This document shows, in pieces, positions 26,101 to 34,247 of a stretch of 41,489 nucleotides of DNA. Position numbers and translations under genes: made by a program. The first letter of the stretch is position 1; each line of letters starts with the position of its first letter. The stretch lies in NCBI GenBank assembly GCA_013334525.1, contig JAAXXK010000012.1:14800-56288 (forward strand), given 5' to 3'. The stretch comes from Chlorobiaceae bacterium (GTDB lineage: Bacteria; Bacteroidota; Chlorobiia; Chlorobiales; Chlorobiaceae). Under the pieces are notes generated by a model that searched no databases, was not told the origin of the DNA, and saw nothing but the letters and a program-made list of their open reading frames with translations.

Positions 26101-27612
26101 ATGGCTGAAACTGTCGATGTTATTGTAATCGGAGCGGGTATCGGTGGCCTGACGGCTGCGGCATTGCTGCAGGAGAGGGGACTGTCGACCATCGTTTACG
26201 AGAAAAATTCATTTCCCGGCGGTAGCTGCTCTTCGTTCAGTAAAGGTGGTTACCGGTTCGATGCCGGTGCATCGGTTTTTTACGGTTTCTGTGACGAGGA
26301 TGCAAGGGGGACGCTTAACCTTCATGCGCGAATATTCAGGAAGCTCGGCATTCCGGTTTTGACCATTCCCGATCCGGTGCAGATTCACTACCACATGCCG
26401 GCGGGCTTCGATGTGCCGGTGCATTACGATCGTAACCGCTTTCTTGAGTGCCTTTACGGTCGCTTTCCGCATGAAAGGGAGGGAATACGGCGCTTTTATG
26501 ACGAACTGGAGTCGGTATACGATATCCTGAGTTCACTGCCTGCGGGTTCACTGGAAGATCTGTTCCATCTTGCGGCCGTTGGCGGCCGGCATCCGATCAA
26601 GGCGGTCGCCCTCGGGGTCAAGACCCTTTTTTCCATGGGCGGGACGGCTCGCCGGTATATCCATGACCAGGAACTTTTGCGCTTCATCGACCTGGAATCC
26701 TATTCGTGGGCGGTGCAGGATGCGCTGTCGACTCCACTGGTCAATGCCGGTATCTGCCTGGCCGACAGGCATCATGGCGGCATCAATTACCCGGTAGGCG
26801 GTTCAGGAGCCATTCCTGAAGCGCTGGTGAAGGGAATCGAAAAGTTCGGAGGATCGGTTCGGTTCAAAAGCGAGGTTGAGCAGGTGATCATGGAGGAGGG
26901 TGCGGCCAAAGGGGTGAGGCTGCGAGGCGGTGAAGAGGTCCGGGCGCGCGCCGTTGTCAGCAATGCTACCGTCTGGGATACCTTCAACAGGATCGTGGAT
27001 GATCCGCGCCTGAAGGTTCCTGACGAGCGCTTTGTCAAGGCTCCGAGCTGGTTCCAGATCTATCTTGGCGTCGATGGTTCGGTGATTCCCGAAGGTTTCG
27101 ACATGCACCATATCATTGTCGACGACTGGACAAAATACGACCAGTACGGCGGCACGATCTACTTCTCCGCTCCGACTGTCCTGGATCCCTCGCTTGCCCC
27201 TTCAGGCAAACACGCCCTGCACATTTTCGTGACGGCAGAGACATGGCAATGGGATAAGTTCGATCGCCACGGCGAAGAGTATAAGCGTGCAAAGGAGGAG
27301 TATGCCCGTTCAATCATCGCAAGGGTTGAAAAGATTCTGCCGGGTTTGCAGGATTGTGTCGAACTCATGGTTACGGCCACGCCGCAGACTCACGTGCGAT
27401 ACCTGAACAGGAGGGATGGCTCATACGGGCCGTTGCTCAAGCCTGGCCAGAACGTGCTTCTCAAGCCGCAGAACAGGACGCCGGTAAAAAACCTCTATGC
27501 CGCCGGCGACAGCACATTCCCGGGACAGGGAGTGATTGCCGTAACCTATTCGGGCGTCTCCTGCGCCTCCTATGTCGCCAGGCAACTGGGCCGCCCGCTC
27601 GATTATCTCTGA
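26101..27612 (+). CDS. crtH: carotenoid cis-trans isomerase (CrtH/CrtISO-like)
   Basis: The 503-residue FAD-dependent protein of the phytoene desaturase/CrtISO family begins DVIVIGAGIGGLTAAALLQERG (dinucleotide-binding fold) with EKNSFPGGSCSSFSKGGYRFDAGAS. It ends with the FAD-contacting segment NLYAAGDSTFPGQGVIAVTYSGVSCA. CrtISO converts prolycopene (7,9,7',9'-tetra-cis-lycopene) to all-trans lycopene in the poly-cis pathway, which green sulfur bacteria share with cyanobacteria and plants. A retinol saturase-like activity is an alternative within the family. It is divergent from the ECF sigma gene, so sigma-controlled expression under photo-oxidative stress is a reasonable idea, not shown. 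Confidence 0.85.
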   Translation: MAETVDVIVIGAGIGGLTAAALLQERGLSTIVYEKNSFPGGSCSSFSKGGYRFDAGASVFYGFCDEDARGTLNLHARIFRKLGIPVLTIPDPVQIHYHMPAGFDVPVHYDRNRFLECLYGRFPHEREGIRRFYDELESVYDILSSLPAGSLEDLFHLAAVGGRHPIKAVALGVKTLFSMGGTARRYIHDQELLRFIDLESYSWAVQDALSTPLVNAGICLADRHHGGINYPVGGSGAIPEALVKGIEKFGGSVRFKSEVEQVIMEEGAAKGVRLRGGEEVRARAVVSNATVWDTFNRIVDDPRLKVPDERFVKAPSWFQIYLGVDGSVIPEGFDMHHIIVDDWTKYDQYGGTIYFSAPTVLDPSLAPSGKHALHIFVTAETWQWDKFDRHGEEYKRAKEEYARSIIARVEKILPGLQDCVELMVTATPQTHVRYLNRRDGSYGPLLKPGQNVLLKPQNRTPVKNLYAAGDSTFPGQGVIAVTYSGVSCASYVARQLGRPLDYL

Positions 27613-27639
27613 GGGGCGTCAACATGAATGCAGAAGATG

Positions 27640-27811
27640 TTGGACTGAAGTCCGAAGAGTATTTGATTTTATCGCTCTGATCCCCCGGGTTGAAACCCGG
27701 GGCAACTGGGGAGGGAGAAGATTTGAATGTCCGCAGGGTTAAAACCCTGCTGAATGTAAGAGGTTGAAACCCGGGGCAACTGGATCAGGAAATGAATGGA
27801 CTTCAGTCCAA
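27640..27811. mobile_element. small inverted-repeat element (MITE-like) with internal repeats
   Basis: The 172-bp unit is bounded by exact 14-bp inverted repeats, TTGGACTGAAGTCC (27640-27653) and GGACTTCAGTCCAA (27798-27811). Inside are two identical 22-bp direct repeats (27688-27709 and 27762-27783; core GTTGAAACCCGGGG) and a near-perfect 18-bp palindrome GCAGGGTTAAAACCCTGC (27733-27750). There is no reading frame of note. The layout fits a non-autonomous transposable or REP-like cluster. It lies between crtH and the convergent peptidase gene. No convincing target duplication was seen. Confidence 0.5.
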
Positions 27812-27875
27812 TTTCATCCCTGTTGAGAATATCCGGAACAGCAATCTGTTCTGGAATCAAGGCCCCAATCATTTC

Positions 27876-30077
27876 CTACTGTTTCGGCTGGAACTCGGGG
27901 TGGCCGGTATTCCAGAGGCCGAAGCTGAGCATGTCGGCAAGGGATTCGAACTGTTTGGTTTTTGAATCGCCGATACCGTGGCCGGCCTTGTAGTCGGTGA
28001 AAAAGAGAACCGGTTTTTTCGATGCCGTCGAGACCTGGAGGCGGGCGGCGAACTTGCCCGGCTGCCAGGCGATGACTCTCGGATCGTTCATGCCTGCTGT
28101 AACAAGGGTGGCGGGGTAGGAGACTCCATTCTGAAGGTGCAGGTACGGGTCCATTTCGATCAGCGCCCGGCACTCATCCGGAACCCTGACGGTGCCGAAC
28201 TCAGGCACGTTGACCGGTCCGTTGGGCGACTCTTCGCCGCGAAGAGGGTTCAATGCACCCACCTGCGGCATGGCGGCCGCAAAGAGGTCGGGTCGTTCCG
28301 TCATTGCCCTTCCGACAAGTATTCCACCGGCGCTCGCCGCGTTGATGGCGATATGCTTCGGCGATGTGTAACCTTCTCGGATCAGGTATTCTGCGCAGGC
28401 GATCAGGTCTTTCCAGGTATTGGGCTTGGTGGTTTTCATGCCCGCCTTGTGCCAGGCGTCTCCGAGTTCCCCGCCCCCACGGACGTGGGCGACAGCCAGG
28501 ACACCACCCTTGAGCGTCCAGAGCAGCAGTGACGGACTGAAGAAAGGGGTCATCGAGTTGCCGTATGCTCCATAGCCGTAGATCAGCACAGGAGCGCTGC
28601 CGTTCTTTGCCAGGGCGCGGTTATGGATGAGCGACAATGGAACCATTACGCCGTCATGGGAGGGAACCATTACCTCTTCGACCTTGAGATCGGCATATTC
28701 AGGATATTCGGCTGGCGAAGAGAGTGTTTCGTCGATGAATCGATTCTGTTTCAGCTCGTAACGGAAACGTCGGTAGTCATGGCTCCAGCCAGCCATGATG
28801 GCCCAGACCTCTTGTTTGTCGTACCCTTTGGAACCGAGGTGGATCGTGCCGGCATCGAAGGGCAGGGTGATCTTTTCTGCCGATTTTTTACCATATCCGA
28901 GATGGTAAAACTCCTCTTTGACACCGTTGATCGACAGGGTATAGAAGATGCCATCGCTGGTGAGTGCGTATCCGGAGAGGGAAGCCCCGGGCTGTTCGGC
29001 GATGACGGTCCGGGCGTGGGCGATGTCCGGCTTGTCGAGTGAAGTTTTCAACACCTTGAACCTGGGTGCGTTTTTCGGGGTGTAAAGGTAGATGTCGCTT
29101 TTTGTCGTGGCGAAATCGTACACCTCATCTTCAGGCCTGATCAGCCGTTTCCATGGAATGGTTTTTTTCGAAACTGTTTTGACGGGGGCGTACCAAGCGT
29201 TGATTTTCGGGTCGACGCTTTCTGTGGAGGCATAGAGACGGTTGCTTTTCCTGTCATAGGCTACGGCAGGGATGTCTTCGGGGCGAATTCCCATGTCGGG
29301 GTTGTTCGTGCGGGAAAATATTTCACGATCCCGGGAGGGGTCGGTCCCGGTGACGTGCAGGAAGATGCGGCTGTCCTTTTCCCGATCCTTGTCGTGCATG
29401 GCTCCAGGGTTGAGCCTGTTGTAGAAAAACGATTTGCCGTCCGGCAGCCATGAGGGGGCTGCGAACCAGCAACGGTCGATCCTTTCGGTGTGGATTTTGC
29501 CGCTCTCGACATCCATGATGAGCAGAACCGAGTTTTCCGATCCGTTGGGGGAGAGGCTGACGACGATTTTCGAGCCGTCGATGTTTGGCGAAACCTTGCT
29601 TATGACGAAACTGTTGCCGCCTTCCGAATAGGTCGCCGGATCAAGCAGTTTGCTCTCTTTTCCGTGGAACCCCTTGCGAAAGTAAAGCTTGCCGGTTTCG
29701 TCAGCCGGTGTCTGCTTCAGGTAGAAATAGACATCGTTGTCGGTGATGACCAGGTCGTAGACCTTGGCAGGCCTTCTCTTGTCGAACTCCTGCATTTTGA
29801 CAATGAGCTCACTGCGGCCGGGGATGGCGTCGAGGGCAGCTCTTGCCCGATCCGATTCCTGGCGGTACCAGGCCTGTACCTGCGGATCTTTCAGGTTTTC
29901 AAGCCCACGGTAAGGGTCCGGCACCTTTTCGCCGCAGAGGGTTTCGACGACTTCGCCCGTGGGTGCGGCGAACTCCGGCTTCTGGTCGGCCAGGGCCGGC
30001 AGGCAAGGGGTTGTCAAAATAGCTGAAATGCACAGGATTGCCGATAACCGGCCGGTGAGCGTGGTTCTTTCTGTCAT
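27876..30077 (-). CDS. exported prolyl oligopeptidase (S9A family)
   Basis: The 733-residue serine peptidase has an N-terminal signal (LSAILCISAILTTPCLPALA, about residues 10-29). A seven-bladed propeller (about 80-440) is followed by an alpha/beta-hydrolase domain (about 460-733). The catalytic triad can be assigned: Ser582 in NAASAGG, Asp665 in GMNDPRV and His700 in KAGHGIG. The nucleophile elbow NAASAGG differs from the common GGSNGG. It would cleave short peptides after proline in the periplasm; most S9A enzymes are cytoplasmic, so export is a point of interest. It lies 36 nt after the flavoprotein gene on the same strand. Confidence 0.9.
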   Translation of the reverse strand: MTERTTLTGRLSAILCISAILTTPCLPALADQKPEFAAPTGEVVETLCGEKVPDPYRGLENLKDPQVQAWYRQESDRARAALDAIPGRSELIVKMQEFDKRRPAKVYDLVITDNDVYFYLKQTPADETGKLYFRKGFHGKESKLLDPATYSEGGNSFVISKVSPNIDGSKIVVSLSPNGSENSVLLIMDVESGKIHTERIDRCWFAAPSWLPDGKSFFYNRLNPGAMHDKDREKDSRIFLHVTGTDPSRDREIFSRTNNPDMGIRPEDIPAVAYDRKSNRLYASTESVDPKINAWYAPVKTVSKKTIPWKRLIRPEDEVYDFATTKSDIYLYTPKNAPRFKVLKTSLDKPDIAHARTVIAEQPGASLSGYALTSDGIFYTLSINGVKEEFYHLGYGKKSAEKITLPFDAGTIHLGSKGYDKQEVWAIMAGWSHDYRRFRYELKQNRFIDETLSSPAEYPEYADLKVEEVMVPSHDGVMVPLSLIHNRALAKNGSAPVLIYGYGAYGNSMTPFFSPSLLLWTLKGGVLAVAHVRGGGELGDAWHKAGMKTTKPNTWKDLIACAEYLIREGYTSPKHIAINAASAGGILVGRAMTERPDLFAAAMPQVGALNPLRGEESPNGPVNVPEFGTVRVPDECRALIEMDPYLHLQNGVSYPATLVTAGMNDPRVIAWQPGKFAARLQVSTASKKPVLFFTDYKAGHGIGDSKTKQFESLADMLSFGLWNTGHPEFQPKQ

Positions 30078-30113
30078 GAAATAGGTGTGTCTGGAGCCTG
30101 GTTTTCGGATCGT

Positions 30114-30695
30114 TCAGTGATTGTGGAGTTTCTTGAGCAGGAGCGTCATCGAGCTGCCGAGGTCGCGCATGTTTTCGAGCCCTTCGGCATCATTGAGTAC
30201 TTCGTCGCCTTCACGGCCACCGAACCCGAGGTTCCAGTATGTCGAGCCGACGATGAACATCTGGCTCATCTGGAACATGTGGTTGATGCTGTCGAAGGCA
30301 TGGATGGCGCCAGCGCGCCTGAGGGTAACGACTGCAGCCCCGGCTTTGTGGCGGAACAGGCCGCCGTTGGCCCTGGCGATAAAGCCGGAGCGGTCGATCA
30401 GGGCCTTCAGTTCGGGAGTGATGTCGGCGAAATAGGTGGGGGACGCCAGGATCAAGCCCTGTGCCGCGACCATTTTTTCGAAGATTTCGTTGAAGCCATC
30501 ATTTTTTGTCGCACATCTGGAATCCTTGTTCCGGATGCAGGCGAAGCAGGCGCGGCAACCTTTGATATCGGTACCTCCTACCTGGACGAGTTCCGTTTCG
30601 ATGCCTTCCCTGTTGAGCGTTTCCAATGCGAGCCCGAGCATTTTCGATGTATTGCCCGAAGGCCGCGGACTGCCGTTGATACCGATTACTTTCAT
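30114..30695 (-). CDS. iron-sulfur flavoprotein (Isf/NADPH-dependent FMN reductase family)
   Basis: The 193-residue flavodoxin-like protein starts MKVIGINGSPRPSGNTSKML (FMN phosphate loop at SPRPSGNT). It has a compact cysteine cluster Cys47-x2-Cys50-x2-Cys53-x7-Cys61, the [4Fe-4S] motif of archaeal and bacterial Isf proteins. ASPTYFADITPELKALIDRSG is the second FMN-contacting region. Isf passes electrons between ferredoxin and oxygen, peroxide or quinone-like acceptors; a role in oxygen detoxification suits a strict anaerobe. No Shine-Dalgarno is near the start. A strong hairpin covers a GGAGG just upstream (30709-30732). Confidence 0.87.
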   Translation of the reverse strand: MKVIGINGSPRPSGNTSKMLGLALETLNREGIETELVQVGGTDIKGCRACFACIRNKDSRCATKNDGFNEIFEKMVAAQGLILASPTYFADITPELKALIDRSGFIARANGGLFRHKAGAAVVTLRRAGAIHAFDSINHMFQMSQMFIVGSTYWNLGFGGREGDEVLNDAEGLENMRDLGSSMTLLLKKLHNH

Positions 30696-30708
30696 CTGGT
30701 GACATTGT

Positions 30709-30732
30709 TCCGGAGGAGATCACTCCTCCGGA
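30709..30732. promoter_or_regulatory. 10-bp hairpin upstream of the Isf gene
   Basis: TCCGGAGGAG-ATCA-CTCCTCCGGA forms an exact 10-bp stem ending 13 nt before the Isf start codon. On the message (minus strand) it buries CGGAGGAG, the only Shine-Dalgarno-like sequence there. It could control translation or mark the end of the upstream transcript; no U-tract follows. Confidence 0.45.
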
Positions 30733-30781
30733 GATTCATTATTGAGCCCTTTGAATTCAGGAGGGCTTCAGTTTCGTGCCC

Positions 30782-31258
30782 TTAACGCCAGCGGTCAGGG
30801 TTATGTGGCCCACGGTGGTCACGAGGCCCGCGATCATAGCGTTCGTCGTCGCGGTAGCGGCGGTATTCGTGGTCGCGGTAGCGCCTGATCTCTTCGTGGC
30901 GGAACCTGCGAAGCCGTCCGGGTAGTCGGCGGTCATCGATGTAATCCCAGGGGCCGTTGTATTCCGATGACCAGTACCATCGGCCATCGTCGTAAACATA
31001 ATATCGGTCTTCGTAGTAGACGATATCGTAGGGGCCATCGACCGAAACATAGAAGCCGAGCGGTGGAGTGTAGAGAAACCGGGGCCTGTTTTCAATGTGG
31101 AACCGGTGTCTCGGAGGCGGTGGAGGCTCAGGTACGACGATGACCCGGCCGGGAGACCCGAGATGCAGATCGACATCAACTCTGGCAAGGGCCGGAGCAG
31201 AACCTGCTCCCAGTGAAGCAGCGGTCAGAACCGCTATCTTGATTGCGTTTTTTCTCAT
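30782..31258 (-). CDS. exported Arg/Tyr/Asp-rich protein
   Basis: The 158-residue protein has a signal peptide (about residues 1-25, ending PALARVD). A Pro-rich segment (VPEPPPPPRHR) follows. The central part is Tyr/Trp-rich (YEDRYYVYDDGRWYWSSEYNGPWDYID), repeating the D-x-x-YYVYDDGRWYW pattern seen in YXWGXW-type secreted proteins. The tail is highly charged, with RRYRDHEYRRYRDDERY repeats. No catalytic residues are visible. It may be a periplasmic or envelope-associated structural or polyanion-binding protein; function unknown. Confidence 0.75.
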   Translation of the reverse strand: MRKNAIKIAVLTAASLGAGSAPALARVDVDLHLGSPGRVIVVPEPPPPPRHRFHIENRPRFLYTPPLGFYVSVDGPYDIVYYEDRYYVYDDGRWYWSSEYNGPWDYIDDRRLPGRLRRFRHEEIRRYRDHEYRRYRDDERYDRGPRDHRGPHNPDRWR

Positions 31259-31437
31259 GGCATGTAGTTTTTATACTGATGGGGAGCAGTTATTGTTCCA
31301 TCAAACTTTATACATGTGACACAGTCGTGAGGAGGCATATGCCCCTCGACGGTGCTCCATGGTGAAATATACAAGAAACCGGCGTAGTACAAATGGCCGG
31401 AGGGCGATTCTGCATTGCAACCAGAATCGGTGATAAG

Positions 31438-32487
31438 TCAGTGTACGTCGACGGGACAGATGCTTCTGATCTTGTCGAGCACGCCCAGCATATCATCCGG
31501 CAAGGGAGCGCTGAAGGAGAGCAGTTCGCCGGTTGTCGGCTGGCGGAACCTGAGCGTTTCGGCATGAAGGGCCTGTCGGGGTATCATGTCGAGCAGGTTG
31601 CTGGTGAAATGGTCGCTTTTGCTGAACGGCAGGGTGCGTGCCACAGTCCCGCCATAGGTATGGTCGCCGAGGATGGGGTGGCCCAGATGTTGCAGGTGCA
31701 CCCTGATCTGGTGCGTCCTGCCGGTATGAAGCGTTACGCTGATCAGTGAGAAGTAGCGGAGGCTTTCGGCTACCTCGTAATCGGTTATGGCGTGTTTGCC
31801 TTCGAGCCCTTCATATGGGAAATTGGCCATTACCTTGCGGTTTTTCCTCGATCGGCCGATGTTGGTTTTGATCGTGCCAGAAGGTGGGACAGGTACGCCC
31901 CATACGATGGCATTGTATACCTTTTCGACCTGCCGCCTGGCGAATTGGGTGGCGAGCCGGTGCAGGGCGGTCGGGTTCTTGGCGATGATGATGAGCCCCG
32001 AAGTGTCCTTGTCGAGCCGGTGCACGATGCCGGGCCTGAGTCCGCTTTTGTCGAGCTCGTCGGCATCCTTGCCGATGTGGTGCAGGATCGCGTTGGCCAG
32101 CGTGCCTGTCCAGTTGCCGAACGCCGGGTGCACCACCATGCCTGCCGCCTTGTTTATCACCATGAGGTCATCGTCTTCGTAGAGGATGTCGATCGGGATA
32201 TCTTCAGGCTCCAGGTCAGGAGCTGGAGGGCGGAGGAAGGTGATCTGGATCAGGTCGCACGACTTGATCCGGTAGTTGGATTTGACCGTCTTGCCATTGA
32301 CCAGCACCCGATTTTCCTCGATTGCCTCCTGAACCTTGTTTCTTGTGGCGTTTTCGACCTGCTGTGCGAGGTACACGTCGATGCGCATCGAGGTCTGTAC
32401 GCGGCTGACCTGGATGGTCATTTTTTTTGGCTCGGGCTCAGCAGCGAGGCTGGCTTCCGATTCGGTTTTTACTGGCTCTTTTTGCAT
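31438..32487 (-). CDS. rluD: ribosomal large-subunit pseudouridine synthase (RluD type)
   Basis: The 349-residue protein starts at the ATG at 32487 (MQKEPVKTESE). It has an N-terminal S4 RNA-binding domain (about 27-85), then the RluA-family catalytic domain with HRLDKDTSGL (catalytic Asp159), VHPAFGNWTGTLANAIL and the C-terminal TGRTHQIRVHLQHLGHPILGD. RluD-type enzymes modify U1911/1915/1917 in helix 69 of 23S rRNA; the S4 domain and length favour RluD over RluA. An in-frame upstream ATG (32589) gives a 34-residue extension of doubtful value. It is divergent from lpd across 165 nt. Confidence 0.9.
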   Translation of the reverse strand: MQKEPVKTESEASLAAEPEPKKMTIQVSRVQTSMRIDVYLAQQVENATRNKVQEAIEENRVLVNGKTVKSNYRIKSCDLIQITFLRPPAPDLEPEDIPIDILYEDDDLMVINKAAGMVVHPAFGNWTGTLANAILHHIGKDADELDKSGLRPGIVHRLDKDTSGLIIIAKNPTALHRLATQFARRQVEKVYNAIVWGVPVPPSGTIKTNIGRSRKNRKVMANFPYEGLEGKHAITDYEVAESLRYFSLISVTLHTGRTHQIRVHLQHLGHPILGDHTYGGTVARTLPFSKSDHFTSNLLDMIPRQALHAETLRFRQPTTGELLSFSAPLPDDMLGVLDKIRSICPVDVH

Positions 32488-32652
32488 CTTGAAATCACTT
32501 GAAAAGCAGCCTGGCCCGATGGGTCGGCTTTCCTTATATATAGTCAAAGAATCGTACGGTGCAACCGGTTTCGCTTTTCCGCCTGCCACATCGCCGGGGC
32601 AGCATCGGTCAGGCGGAATGCCGGAGATCGCCGTCCAACCAATTGTTATAAA

Positions 32653-34062
32653 ATGCAGCAGTCAGAAGTAAATCCCGAGGCGGGCTTCGATCTCGCCGTC
32701 ATCGGTTCAGGACCGGGCGGATATGAAGCGGCCCTTCATGGCGCACGTCACGGCATGAAGGTATGCCTGGTCGAAAAAGGGTCGCTTGGCGGTGTTTGTG
32801 TAAACTGGGGCTGTATTCCGACCAAGGCGTTGCTCAGGAGTGCCGAAGTGTATGAACTGGTCAGGAATCCGGCTTCGTTCGGAGTGAACGCCACAGAGGT
32901 TTCATTCGATCTTGCCCAGGCGGTCAAGCGCAGCAGGAACGTTGCCCTGAAAAGCTCGAAAGCGGTGGAATACATGCTGCGCAAAGCGGGAGTGGAGGTA
33001 AGGCAGGGCGAGGCCTTGCTTACCGGGGGTGCCGGATTGGAGGTTCTCGGAGCGGACGGGTCACGGAAAGCCATTACGGCAAGGAACATCATCGTAGCCA
33101 CCGGCTCTCAACCTCGTGTGATTCTTGGGCTGAAGCCGGACGGGAAGAGGATTATAACCAGCAGGGAGGCGCTGATCATGAAGGAGGTTCCCGCATCGAT
33201 GATCGTGGTCGGCGGCGGGGCAATCGGTGTGGAGATGGCATGGTTTTATGCGAAGGCCGGCTCGAAGGTAACCATCGTCGAGATGATGTCCCGTATCCTG
33301 CCCGCAGAAGAGGCTGAGATTTCGGAAGCCCTGAAACGCTCGTTCGAGAAGGCAGGCATTACGGTGCTGTGCGGCGCCCGGCTCGACAATGTCCAGCGCA
33401 ACGAGGCAGGTGTCGGCGCTGAAATCATCATCGAGGGACAGGAACCACAGCGGGTGGAAGCAGAGTGCGTGCTTGTGGCCGTCGGGGTTACCGGGGCGAT
33501 CGAAAACCTCGGTCTTGAAGAGGCCGGCGTGGTGACCGAACGCGGCTTCATCAGTACCGATGCTCTTTGCCGTACATCGGTTCCGGGCATTTATGCCATC
33601 GGCGACGTCAGGGGCGGCATGTTGCTTGCGCACAAAGCATCAGCTGAGGCTGCCATAGCGATCGAGGCCATTGCCGGAGGTTCGCCGGAACCGTTGAGCG
33701 AGCCCCTGATTCCTCGCTGCGTCTATGCCCAGCCGTCGGTGGCTTCGGTCGGCCTGACCGAAGAGGTTGCGCTGAAGCTTGGCCATAAGGTGAAGGTCGG
33801 CCGTTCGCTCTTTGCGGCCTCAGGCAAAGCCAACGCCTTCGGGCAGCTTGAAGGGTTTGTCAAGCTGGTGTTCGACGCTGAAAACTCCCGAATGCTTGGT
33901 GGACACCTCATTGGCCACGATGCCGTCGAGCTGATCGGTGAACTCGGCCTGGCGTGCCGTTTCGGGCTGAGCGCATCCGAGATCGTCGGGACGGTGCACG
34001 CCCATCCGACCCTTTCGGAGACGATCAGGGATGCGGCTTTCAATGCCGTTTCACCCGCATGA
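32653..34062 (+). CDS. lpdA: dihydrolipoamide dehydrogenase
   Basis: The 469-residue flavoprotein disulfide reductase has an FAD motif GSGPGG (18-23), a redox-active disulfide Cys49/Cys54 in GVCVNWGCIPTK, an NAD motif VVGGGAIGVEMAW, and the second FAD site GIYAIGDV. The C-terminal interface has the catalytic His-Glu in HAHPTLSE. It reoxidises lipoamide of 2-oxoacid dehydrogenase or glycine cleavage complexes. In green sulfur bacteria carbon flow runs mainly through ferredoxin-linked oxidoreductases, so glycine cleavage is a likely partner (inference). No E2 or H-protein gene is in the window. Confidence 0.93.
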   Translation: MQQSEVNPEAGFDLAVIGSGPGGYEAALHGARHGMKVCLVEKGSLGGVCVNWGCIPTKALLRSAEVYELVRNPASFGVNATEVSFDLAQAVKRSRNVALKSSKAVEYMLRKAGVEVRQGEALLTGGAGLEVLGADGSRKAITARNIIVATGSQPRVILGLKPDGKRIITSREALIMKEVPASMIVVGGGAIGVEMAWFYAKAGSKVTIVEMMSRILPAEEAEISEALKRSFEKAGITVLCGARLDNVQRNEAGVGAEIIIEGQEPQRVEAECVLVAVGVTGAIENLGLEEAGVVTERGFISTDALCRTSVPGIYAIGDVRGGMLLAHKASAEAAIAIEAIAGGSPEPLSEPLIPRCVYAQPSVASVGLTEEVALKLGHKVKVGRSLFAASGKANAFGQLEGFVKLVFDAENSRMLGGHLIGHDAVELIGELGLACRFGLSASEIVGTVHAHPTLSETIRDAAFNAVSPA

Positions 34063-34094
34063 TGATGCTGAATGAGTAGCGTATTTCTTTAACA

Positions 34095-34103
34095 TGCTAC
34101 AAT
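34095..34103 (+). promoter_or_regulatory. candidate extended -10 promoter for bchI
   Basis: TGCTACAAT is an extended -10 (TGn-TACAAT) about 145 nt upstream of bchI. No good -35 is present, as expected for extended -10 promoters. The leader would be about 135 nt. Confidence 0.35.
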
Positions 34104-34247
34104 CGTGAAAACCGTTTGTTATGTCTATGCTAAAAGCATAAATTCAGAGTTCATTATTGAATTTTTTCTCTAAACCAAGCAAGCCCCAGCCCGAAATAAA
34201 GAGATAACCAGAAGTTCCCGGGCCGGGTTTTAACCATCAAATCGACT

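Noticed and set aside
27688-27783. CRISPR-like direct repeats
   Set aside because: Only two 22-bp copies, enclosed by inverted ends, with no cas genes.
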